Origin: Acidobacteriota bacterium
Lineage (GTDB): Bacteria; Acidobacteriota; Terriglobia; Terriglobales; Acidobacteriaceae
DNA: 64,000 bases
Assembly (NCBI GenBank): GCA_018268855.1
Contig: JAFDVR010000006.1
Span: 124,001-188,000, forward strand
Reading direction: 5' to 3'
Under the pieces are notes generated by a model, which saw only the letters and a program-made list of their open reading frames with translations, had not been told where the DNA came from and searched no databases. Positions 28,365 to 36,734 of the stretch are shown piece by piece. A program made the translations under genes and the position numbers. Within the stretch, counting starts at the first letter, position 1, and every line of letters begins with the position of its first letter.

Positions 28365-28925
28365 TTAATCCGTACGCCAGGTGGCCCCGTGGTAGAGCGT
28401 GATGCTGATACCGGTGGAGACACCCATACTGGTCATGGAGCCGAAGGTAAATTGCGGCCACTTCTGGTATTCCACATCGACGACGCGCCACTGTATGCGC
28501 TTTGCGATCGGGAGATCGACTCCGCCGCCGCCTGCTACGACAAAGTAGCTTCCGTGCCCGTAGTTATAGGGAAAGTTGAACTTGCCCACACCTACCATGC
28601 CCTTTACATAGGGGCTGAGATTTCTTCGGAGCAGCACCCATCGCGGACCGATCAGATATGTGTCCGCATACGTGTTGAGATCGGTGTGATGGCGCAGCCT
28701 GCGTGCCTCCGCCTCCACGCCGATGCGCCAGTAGAAGTTCGCATCGACCCACGCCTGGTATCCGGCGATGTCGCGCTTACCATAATCCACGCGATATAAA
28801 GCGTAGCCGCCGCCGACCTTGATCGACTTTCCTGGGCCCACGGCCGTCGGAAGCGCCTGTCCATGCATCTGCGAGACAGGCGACATCGCCAGCAAAATAA
28901 GTGCGATAACCGAAAGACGCCGCAT
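28365..28925 (-). CDS. Small outer-membrane beta-barrel-like exported protein
   Basis: A 186-residue protein with a signal peptide (MRRLSVIALILLAMSPVSQMHGQ). The rest alternates hydrophobic and polar residues with many aromatics, as in an eight-stranded outer-membrane barrel: VGGGYALYRVDYG, GYQAWVDANFYWRIGVEAEA, YLIGPRWVLLRR, YFVVAGGGGVDLPIA and TGISITLYHG. It starts only one base after the stop of the giant repeat protein gene on the same strand, so the two are probably cotranscribed. Precise family not recognised; a structural or adhesion role is a guess. Confidence 0.7.
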   Translation of the reverse strand: MRRLSVIALILLAMSPVSQMHGQALPTAVGPGKSIKVGGGYALYRVDYGKRDIAGYQAWVDANFYWRIGVEAEARRLRHHTDLNTYADTYLIGPRWVLLRRNLSPYVKGMVGVGKFNFPYNYGHGSYFVVAGGGGVDLPIAKRIQWRVVDVEYQKWPQFTFGSMTSMGVSTGISITLYHGATWRTD

Positions 28926-28926
28926 G

Positions 28927-31900
28927 TTACTTCACCGTAACTGCAACGTTAGCAACCCGTGTCAGGCCGGTCCCGTTTCCAGTGGCAATCACACGCAGCG
29001 TATACGTTCCCGCTGGGGTGCTGCTGACAGCCATGGAGGTGCCGCATCCCGTAATGCTCAGGCCCGTGAGCATCAACACCGCTACCGAGAGCAGCGCAGC
29101 CAGACGGCGGCCTTGCAATCTGCGCCGATTCAGAAGCAGAAGCAGACCAAGCAATACAGCAGCAGGAAACGCAATCGCGGACTGCCCTGGAGCGCGCGGC
29201 CCGGCACCGAGTGGAAGCCCTGTATCGAACTCCACGTCGGCTGAGACTGCTCCGCCTGCCCCGAGCTTGAGCGTGTTCACAGAGAACGTGCATGTCGCAT
29301 AGGCCGGCAGATCGAGGCATCCGAGGGAGAGGGTGTCGGTAAAGCTCGTGCTCGAAGATGCCGTAACGGTGATCTTCTGGTGCTCGCCGCTGGTAAGCGA
29401 AAGGGTGGACGGATTAGTGGTCAGCACAAATGTGGTGCCCGGTGCAGCGAGTGTGATCGTGTACTTATCCGCAGTGGATGGAAGGTAGACACCGTCGCCG
29501 CTGTACGCCGCCACTACGTCATACTGCTGGGCCGTGGCCGAGAGGACGAGTGTCGCCGCACCGGACGAGGTTACGTTCACCGTTCCAAGGGACTGGCCGT
29601 TAGATGTGAATGTTACGGTACCGCCAGGCGATACCGGTCCATTTGTGTGCACCACAGCAACCAGCGTGACCTGCTCACCCGGCATGTAGTTCTGCGAGGA
29701 TGTGGTCATCGACGTAGTGGACGGCCGCATCTGCACACTTTGCGTATATCCAGCGGATGTAGAAGCGAGATTGTAGTTGTCGCCAGCATAGATGGCGGTA
29801 AGAGTATGTGTGCCCGCGGAGAGAGACACAACCGGCAGATTTGCGGTGCCATTTGTTACCACGGCTGTTCCCAAAAATGTGCTGCCGTCCATAAAGGTAA
29901 CGCTACCGCTGGGATTGGTGCCCGTTATGGTTGCAGTCAGCGTGAGAGCCTGCGCTGTGAGCGCTGGATTCACATCGGAAACAAGTACGGTCTTCGTATT
30001 CTGCTGTACCACTTGCAGGAACACGTTCGACGCGCTTACCTGCGTTGCTCCGTCACCGCCATAGCGCGCAACGATGGCATGCTGCCCTGCGTTGAGCGTG
30101 TTGACACTCAGGGAAGCGGCACCATTGGTCACCTGTGCGGTACCAAGCACAGCGGTGCCATCCAGGAATGTAACTGTACCCTTGGGTGTTTCGCCCTTAC
30201 TTACCACCGTGGCGGTAAAGAGGATGGATGTTCCCACCATGGCGGGGCTGCTACTTGAGGTGACGGTGACCGTAGTGTCGGCTGTGTTGACCGTCTGCGT
30301 CAGCGGGGCTGAGTCGCTTGGTTTGCTGCCCGCATCTCCAGAGAACTTCGCCACGAGGATGTGCGATCCCGCCGTGAATGTGGAGATGGTGATGGCTGCG
30401 GTCCCGTTGGTGACATTTGCCGTTCCGATGGGTGATCCGGCATCAAAGAAGTCCACCGTGCCGGAGATGTTCTGATTGATTGCCCCCTGTACAGCGGCGG
30501 TCAGCACCACGTTGTTGCCTACGAGAGAGGGATTCAAACCCGAGGTGAGCGTGGTTGTAGTCGCCTGCTGCACGCTCTGTGTCAACGCAGCCGGAGCGCT
30601 GGGATTGTGCGTTGCATCTCCCGCATAGTTCACCGTGATGGTGTGCGCACCCAGAACGAGCGTGGAGATACTCACGGAAGCGACGCCGGAGGCATTGAGT
30701 GTCCCTGTACCGATCGGCGTCGTACCATCGAGGAACACCACACTGCCGGTAGGCTGGTTCCCTTCTCCCGTGAGGGTTGCGGTGAAGTTTACCGGCGAAC
30801 CGAAGGTGCTCGGGTTTGCACTGGATGCAACCTTAAGGGCCGTGTCACCCAGCCTGATTACCTGTACTACCGGCGTTGAAGTTGCCTGGGCATGGTCGAC
30901 ATCTCCCGCAAAGGCCGCCACCAGAGTATGAGAACCGGCGCTGAGCGAATTGAGCGTGAACTGTACCGTACCGCTCGTGGAGATGGTGCCTGTGGAGAGT
31001 ACCGTTGTGCCTTCCATCAACTGCAGTTGACCGGTGGGCACACTGCCGCCGCTGCTGGAGATGGCCGAGGAAAAGATGACATTCGTACCTGCAATGGACG
31101 GACTGCCATTGGATGCGAGCGTGATGCTGGTATTAGCCTGCTGCACTACCTGCGTAAACGGTGTAGAGGTGGCCGGTTTGTCTTTTGCATCGCCGGCATA
31201 CTGAGCCGTAATGGTGTGGCTGCCTGAGACGAGGTCAGACAAACTGATGCTGACGTGTCCTAGCGAGTCCAATGTTCCCTGGCCTATTTGTTTGGCGCCA
31301 TCGAAGAAGGTCACCTGGCCGGAAGGAATACCACCGTCACCCGCTACCGCAGCCGTAAAGGTCACTTTGTTGCCTGCGATGGAAGTGCTGTCATTCGAGG
31401 AAAGCTGGACCGTAGTGGTTGCGAGTTCCACTTGTTGCGAGAAGCTGGATGAAGCGCTTGTTGCGTAACTCGCGTTCCCCACGTAAGTCGCCACAATGGT
31501 ATGCGGGCCAACGTCGAGGGTGTTCACATCCACAGACACCTTGCCATTGGCATCAAGCGATCCCGTGCCCAGGACTGTTGCGCCTTCCGTGAAGGCGACC
31601 GTGCCATTGAGCGGACCGGCAATCGTATTGGTGGTGCTTGCGGTCACGGTTGCCATGAGGTGCAAATTGGCGCCGGCCTTTGCGGGATTCGCGGAGGTGG
31701 CAAGCAGCGTGGTGGTAGAGATCTTCTGCACCACCTGCGAGAGCGCCACGGACGTGCTCACATCGTTCGTGCTATCGCCCGTATATTTGGCTGTCATAAC
31801 GTGCGTTCCGACTCCCAGATCCGGAGTGGGGAAGGTGGCCATGCCCTGAGAATCGAGAGACACCGTCTGGAGCGCACTGTTGCCGTCAAAGATTGTGACT

Positions 31901-34314
31901 GTGCCGGTGGGCACTGCGGTCCCCGTGGGCACCACGGTGATAGTGAAGGTGGTTGGTTCACCGATGTTTGTAGGGCTGACAGAGGATCCAAGTGTTGTTG
32001 TGGTACTCCACAGATTGACCTGCTGATTTACAGGCGCGGAATCTACCGGAAGATTGTTTGAGTCTCCCTGATAGGAAGCAATGATCGTGTGCCCACCTGC
32101 GGGAAGCGATGAGAGCGGCAAGGTAGCCACGCCACTGCCGTTTACGGCCACCGTGCCGAGAGTATTGTTTCCTTCCTTGAAGAGGATGGTGCCTGTGGGC
32201 TGAGAAGGAGAAGCCGTGACCGTTGCGGTCAACGTGGTGCTTTGCCCTACCTTGGTCGGGTTTGCACTGGAAACCAGAGTGACTACCGGCCTTTGCTTTA
32301 CGATCTGATTCACCGGGCCTGAGCTGCTCGGTTCGTTCGTAGCATCTCCCGTAAACGCAGCAGTGATGGAGTGGGACCCCAGGGCGAGGGTAGAGTACGT
32401 GAAGACAGCAGTTCCAGAGACTGTACTTGCCGAACCGATCTGCACATTTCCATCAAAAAACTTGATCGTTCCAGATGGTGATGGCGAGCCATCCCCCTTG
32501 ACAGATGCAGTGAACGTTACCGTTTCGCTAAAGGCAGATGGATTTGGCGTGGAATTCAACGTAGTGGTGGTCGGCTCCAGAGCATCCGACTCGCCTGTGA
32601 GACCGATGTACGCGGCCGTATTGACCGCATCTGAGTTCATTTCAAGCTTGCCTGCTACTGTGGAGCCGGTGATCTGCGGCATGAACTGAACAGCGATTGT
32701 GCAAGTAGCGTTCACATTGAGAGCGGAATTCTGGGCGCAGGTGCTTTGCGCAGGATCGAAGGTCGCATTCTGGTCCGGATCGAATGTAGACCATTGCAGC
32801 GGAGCGTTTCCATCGTTCTCGAGGTTCTGCATCTTAGCCAGCGAAGTTCTTCCTACACGGATGGGATCGAAGTGCAGATCGGAGCGCGAGTTGTAGACTT
32901 CGCGAATGAGATTGTGGAGAAGGTCGGAGATGAAAAGATTGCCTTTGCCATCCAGTGCGAGAGCGTATGGACCATAGATGGTTGAACCAGGTGCTGGAAT
33001 GCCGTCGACCACTGTACCGATGCTGCCATTGCCTGCGGCAACCGTAATCTGGCCGGTCGTAGCACTCATCTTGAGCACCTGATTATGACCGGAATCCGCG
33101 ATGTAAAAATTTCCAGCAGCATCCACGAGAATGGCGGAAGGATCTTTCAGGGGTTGCTGAACGGCAAGGGTGGTGATGATACCCGCGGAAGAAACTTTGC
33201 GGATACGCGCGCTGTTGGGATCTGCGATGTAGAGATTGCCGTTGGTGTCTGTAGTGAGGCCCCAGGGTGTATTGAGGGTTGCGCTAGTGGCTGCCTGGCC
33301 GTCACCGGAGAATCCCGCCACCGTGATGGTGCCGGCGAATGTGGTGATGTTTCCGGTAGCCGCATCGATTTTGCGAACAACACTGTTGCCCGTATCCGCA
33401 ATATAGAGATTTCCGGCGGCGTCCATTGCGAGGCCTTCCGGAGTGTTCAGATAGGCCTGGTTCGCAGGGCCATTGTCACCAGCGGAGCCTTGCACGCCGA
33501 GATGGCCGGCGATGGTAATCAGTTTGCCCGTTGCCAGTACCAGTTTGCGTATCGCGTGATTGCCACTGTCTGCAATGTAGAGATCGCCCGCACCATCCAG
33601 CAGAAGAGCGCCAGGACTGTTTACCTGGGCCTGCAGCGCGGAAAGACCGTCTCCCGCGGTACCAGCAGAGCCTGTGCCCGCGATGGTTTGAATGGTTTGT
33701 GATTGCGCATCCACTTTACGGATTCGATGGTTGCCAGAGTCGGAAAGGTAAAGGTTGCCGGCTGGGTCAAGCGCGATGCCGTAAGGCAGGAATAGCGGCG
33801 CAGTTTTGGCCGGGATGCCCTCGTTTCCTTTGTAGGTAAAGTCTCCACTGCCTACGACGGTGCCGATGGTGGCGGGAAGCATCACTGCGATTCCGCCAGT
33901 GCTGCGGCCGTATAGCGGTAGCTGGCCCATCACAGCGCCATTGGTGTCGATGAGGACAACGGCCCCACGATGCTCACCCACGCCTTTAGGCTGGAAGGTG
34001 ACATCGATCGAGCAGGTTGCGCCTGCACTGAAGCTTGCGCCTGCGGTGCAGGTAGCCGATGCAGTTCCCGCAACAAAGTCGGCCGAGTCAAGACCTTGCG
34101 CAACGACCTTCACCTGCGCAATGGTGCCGGCGGATGGAATGGGGACCGAGACCGTTGAGGTGGTTACTCCCGTACCGGATGCCACAGGCGCAGGAAAACG
34201 GAATGCCTGCTGCGCACTGCTCGAAAGACAAGCCAGAACGGTGAAAACGAGCGAAAACATCCGGAAAAATCCAGACGGTCTCAACGACAGAACGAAGGGC
34301 CTGAGTGTTTGCAT
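28927..34314 (-). CDS. Giant secreted NHL-repeat and Ig-like repeat surface protein
   Basis: A 1795-residue exported protein. After a signal sequence (about 1-35) and a choice-of-anchor-like domain come NHL beta-propeller repeats (about 150-480), with motifs such as DPAGNLYLSDSGNHRIRKVD and DAAGNLYIADTGNSVVRKID. A second choice-of-anchor domain (about 490-575) follows. Then come eleven Ig-like repeats of roughly 95 residues (about 580-1620), each with a core like PSGTIKFFDG and ending YxGDxxxxxSxS. The C-terminal part has a hydrophobic segment (AIAFPAAVLLGLLLLL), a basic RRR stretch, a second hydrophobic segment ending SITGCG, and a short final domain. Such proteins are typical of Acidobacteriota surfaces and may mediate adhesion or polymer binding. 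The repeats differ in DNA, so they are old. Confidence 0.88.
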   Translation of the reverse strand: MQTLRPFVLSLRPSGFFRMFSLVFTVLACLSSSAQQAFRFPAPVASGTGVTTSTVSVPIPSAGTIAQVKVVAQGLDSADFVAGTASATCTAGASFSAGATCSIDVTFQPKGVGEHRGAVVLIDTNGAVMGQLPLYGRSTGGIAVMLPATIGTVVGSGDFTYKGNEGIPAKTAPLFLPYGIALDPAGNLYLSDSGNHRIRKVDAQSQTIQTIAGTGSAGTAGDGLSALQAQVNSPGALLLDGAGDLYIADSGNHAIRKLVLATGKLITIAGHLGVQGSAGDNGPANQAYLNTPEGLAMDAAGNLYIADTGNSVVRKIDAATGNITTFAGTITVAGFSGDGQAATSATLNTPWGLTTDTNGNLYIADPNSARIRKVSSAGIITTLAVQQPLKDPSAILVDAAGNFYIADSGHNQVLKMSATTGQITVAAGNGSIGTVVDGIPAPGSTIYGPYALALDGKGNLFISDLLHNLIREVYNSRSDLHFDPIRVGRTSLAKMQNLENDGNAPLQWSTFDPDQNATFDPAQSTCAQNSALNVNATCTIAVQFMPQITGSTVAGKLEMNSDAVNTAAYIGLTGESDALEPTTTTLNSTPNPSAFSETVTFTASVKGDGSPSPSGTIKFFDGNVQIGSASTVSGTAVFTYSTLALGSHSITAAFTGDATNEPSSSGPVNQIVKQRPVVTLVSSANPTKVGQSTTLTATVTASPSQPTGTILFKEGNNTLGTVAVNGSGVATLPLSSLPAGGHTIIASYQGDSNNLPVDSAPVNQQVNLWSTTTTLGSSVSPTNIGEPTTFTITVVPTGTAVPTGTVTIFDGNSALQTVSLDSQGMATFPTPDLGVGTHVMTAKYTGDSTNDVSTSVALSQVVQKISTTTLLATSANPAKAGANLHLMATVTASTTNTIAGPLNGTVAFTEGATVLGTGSLDANGKVSVDVNTLDVGPHTIVATYVGNASYATSASSSFSQQVELATTTVQLSSNDSTSIAGNKVTFTAAVAGDGGIPSGQVTFFDGAKQIGQGTLDSLGHVSISLSDLVSGSHTITAQYAGDAKDKPATSTPFTQVVQQANTSITLASNGSPSIAGTNVIFSSAISSSGGSVPTGQLQLMEGTTVLSTGTISTSGTVQFTLNSLSAGSHTLVAAFAGDVDHAQATSTPVVQVIRLGDTALKVASSANPSTFGSPVNFTATLTGEGNQPTGSVVFLDGTTPIGTGTLNASGVASVSISTLVLGAHTITVNYAGDATHNPSAPAALTQSVQQATTTTLTSGLNPSLVGNNVVLTAAVQGAINQNISGTVDFFDAGSPIGTANVTNGTAAITISTFTAGSHILVAKFSGDAGSKPSDSAPLTQTVNTADTTVTVTSSSSPAMVGTSILFTATVVSKGETPKGTVTFLDGTAVLGTAQVTNGAASLSVNTLNAGQHAIVARYGGDGATQVSASNVFLQVVQQNTKTVLVSDVNPALTAQALTLTATITGTNPSGSVTFMDGSTFLGTAVVTNGTANLPVVSLSAGTHTLTAIYAGDNYNLASTSAGYTQSVQMRPSTTSMTTSSQNYMPGEQVTLVAVVHTNGPVSPGGTVTFTSNGQSLGTVNVTSSGAATLVLSATAQQYDVVAAYSGDGVYLPSTADKYTITLAAPGTTFVLTTNPSTLSLTSGEHQKITVTASSSTSFTDTLSLGCLDLPAYATCTFSVNTLKLGAGGAVSADVEFDTGLPLGAGPRAPGQSAIAFPAAVLLGLLLLLNRRRLQGRRLAALLSVAVLMLTGLSITGCGTSMAVSSTPAGTYTLRVIATGNGTGLTRVANVAVTVK

Positions 34315-34412
34315 GAGCTGTACCTAGGTAATCGGCTACCCGTACAGATTTCATTACCTTCGTACTTTCTCACCATCCCACTTTGGGGTGAGGACATGCA
34401 GAAAAAGCGGTA

Positions 34413-36572
34413 TTAAAGCGGCGTGGCGGTGTCTGCCATGAGTTTGCAGCGGAGAACTTCGGCAACACTCCAGGCCTGCGCCATGCACCCTCGCGGGGTG
34501 AACGGGGGTTCAGCGTCGAAGATTTCGCTGATGGTGCCCACTCCGTCTTCGTAGAGATGTTCTCTAAATCCACTAAGAAACTTATGGATGGAGGGAATGT
34601 CGCCCGGATAGGTACGCAGCCATGCGTTACAGAACGGGCCAATGAGCCATGCCCAGACAGTGCCCTGATGGTACGCGGCGTCGCGGGTCTGGAGATCGCC
34701 ATCGTACCTGGCTTTGTAGTTTGGATCGGTGGGCGCAAGGGAACGCAGACCGACGGGAGTAAGAAGCTGGTCTTTGACGACCTGCAATACGGGCTTCCAT
34801 TTGTCTTCGGCGAGGACGGGATAACGCAGTGCGAAGGCGATGACCTGGTTGGGACGGATGGATGGGTCGTTCTTTGGGTTGACGAGCTGGCCGTCCTTTT
34901 CTTCGGGTGAGTCGACCACGTCAAAGAGGCAGTTCAGCTTTGGGTTCCAGAAACGCTTCTGGAAGCTGTCGTAGGCAAGATCGGCCTGTTTTTTGAAGAG
35001 TGAGGCGTCTCCATTTTGATTGCCGAGGAGTGACAGCCAATCGCATGTGAGCCGCAGAGCGTTGTACCAGAGCGCATTGATTTCAACTGCTTTGCCACGC
35101 CGCGGTGTGACGACCCAGTTGCCTACCTTGGCGTCCATCCATGTGAGTTGATAGCCGATGGCTCCTTGTGTGAGCAGGCCGTCGGAGGGGTCGACACGGA
35201 TGCCGAAGTCGGTGCCGCGCAGATGCCAGTGGAGGACATCGACAAGCTTAGGCAGGAGGTATTCGAGGGTTTCGATGTCGCCGGTAATGGTGTAGTAGCG
35301 ATCGACGGCGTGGAAGAACCACATGGTGGCGTCGGCCGTGTGGTAGAGTCCGGACGTTTTACCTTCAGGAAACAGATTAGGGATAAGGCCGTGACGGATG
35401 TAGTTGCTGAAGCTGCGCAGGATGAATTCGGCTTCGCGGCAGCGGCCGGTGGAGAGCGTAAGGCCTTCGAGCGAGATCATGGTGTCGCGGCCCCAGTCTG
35501 TGAACCAGTGATAGCCAGCGATGACGCTGCGAATCTGATCACCGACGGCATGGGCGCGGACCTGGTCGGCGGTGCGTCCGATGGGCGTGATGAGGAACTG
35601 GTCGGCGGCGAGGACGAGTTCTGCGCCGAAATCCTCTCGTTCCTGCTCCGGAGCCATGTGCATCAAGCGGCGGCGGCGTTCGAGTTCGACGGGGAGAGCC
35701 TGATCGGCGGGGAGCGCCTGGACTTTGTCCCAGTCTTCGGTGGAGAGGGTGAGCGAGGCGGGACTATCGACACTGAGTTCGACGGTGAAGGTGCCGGGCG
35801 ACCAGAGGCCGCCTTGCCAGTCGTATCCGCGGCTTTGCTCGATGCGATAACGAAGGTTCGTGATCTGTTTCGCGCCCATGTGGAAGCCGCTCTGGTCTCC
35901 TTCCCATGCAAACTTGAGCGTAGGTAAATCCTGGCTGACGCAGAGTTCGAACCCCTGATCGACAGCAGCAAAGCGATAGTTCGCATGAGACGGACCTTCG
36001 AGCGCGCCTTCGTGAGGCCGCACGTGCAAGGCAGGCCGCACTTCGAGCCGTCCGCTACCCTGCAACAGGGTGTAGGTGATGTGCGTGGTGTTTTGCAGAT
36101 GAACGATGGTGACGCGCTTTTCGAGTACGACATCGTCCATCTTGAAGGTCCAGACGGGCAGTCCGGTTTCGAGACGGAAGGAGTCGAGATATGGGCTGAC
36201 TGGATCTTTGGCCGGAACGACGGGATCGGCAGTAGGCGCACCACTCTCAGGTTGCGTATCGTCGGTGACTTCGTGAGGCTGAACAAAGTCTTCGAGACTG
36301 AGCTTGAAACATTTATCTCCGATGTAGAAGCGCTCGAGGAGGCTATTGGCCATCATGGTGCGGCCATGCGGCGCGGGCAATGCAGCGATGAGCCAGCCAT
36401 GAAAGCGGCGCGTGTTGATACCGCCGACAGTGCCGGAAGCGTATCCGCCTAAGCCATTAGTGATGAGCCATTCCGTGTATAAGCCGCTGCGGCTGCGTAT
36501 CTGCGGGTCTTTGTCCGAAACGTCGAGAGGCACGGTGCGAATGAGGGGCTTGGGACGGAAGATCGCTTTCAT
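34413..36572 (-). CDS. Glycogen debranching enzyme (amylo-alpha-1,6-glucosidase family)
   Basis: Cytosolic enzyme of 719 residues acting on alpha-1,6 branches of glycogen. The N-terminal GDE_N domain begins near EWLITNGLGGYASGTVGGIN and RRFHGWLIAALP. The C-terminal (alpha/alpha)6 barrel carries YHWFTDWGRDTMISLEGL, NLFPEGKTSGLYHTADATMW and the late TRDAAYHQGTVWAWLIGPF, all typical of the archaeal/bacterial GDE type. I chose the ATG at 36572; the upstream extension of 47 residues runs over a palindromic repeat. TreZ is encoded just upstream on the same strand, so both belong to glycogen/trehalose metabolism. Confidence 0.92.
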   Translation of the reverse strand: MKAIFRPKPLIRTVPLDVSDKDPQIRSRSGLYTEWLITNGLGGYASGTVGGINTRRFHGWLIAALPAPHGRTMMANSLLERFYIGDKCFKLSLEDFVQPHEVTDDTQPESGAPTADPVVPAKDPVSPYLDSFRLETGLPVWTFKMDDVVLEKRVTIVHLQNTTHITYTLLQGSGRLEVRPALHVRPHEGALEGPSHANYRFAAVDQGFELCVSQDLPTLKFAWEGDQSGFHMGAKQITNLRYRIEQSRGYDWQGGLWSPGTFTVELSVDSPASLTLSTEDWDKVQALPADQALPVELERRRRLMHMAPEQEREDFGAELVLAADQFLITPIGRTADQVRAHAVGDQIRSVIAGYHWFTDWGRDTMISLEGLTLSTGRCREAEFILRSFSNYIRHGLIPNLFPEGKTSGLYHTADATMWFFHAVDRYYTITGDIETLEYLLPKLVDVLHWHLRGTDFGIRVDPSDGLLTQGAIGYQLTWMDAKVGNWVVTPRRGKAVEINALWYNALRLTCDWLSLLGNQNGDASLFKKQADLAYDSFQKRFWNPKLNCLFDVVDSPEEKDGQLVNPKNDPSIRPNQVIAFALRYPVLAEDKWKPVLQVVKDQLLTPVGLRSLAPTDPNYKARYDGDLQTRDAAYHQGTVWAWLIGPFCNAWLRTYPGDIPSIHKFLSGFREHLYEDGVGTISEIFDAEPPFTPRGCMAQAWSVAEVLRCKLMADTATPL

Positions 36573-36650
36573 AGGACTTCTGATGCGTATCGTTTCTGGG
36601 GAGTTCGTTTTCAGAACGGGAATGGTTGCGTCCGAAAATTTCGTTCCCTC

Positions 36651-36709
36651 AGGGGCTAAAGCCCAGATTTTTGCATGAGCATAATGGCTGGGCTGAAGCC
36701 CCAGCCCCT
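36651..36709. repeat. GGGGCTAAAGCCC-type interspersed palindrome pair (second copy)
   Basis: GGGGCTAAAGCCC is followed about 22 bases later by GGCTGGGCTGAAGCCCCAGC. It resembles the pair at 1561-1612 and lies between the TreZ stop and the debranching enzyme start. Confidence 0.6.
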
Positions 36710-36734
36710 TCAAAGCGGGCTCCGCGTTTGCGAT

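Noticed and set aside
29380..32061. Plus-strand frames across the giant repeat protein
   Set aside because: Shadows of Ig-like repeats; their apparent repetition only mirrors the sense-strand repeats.
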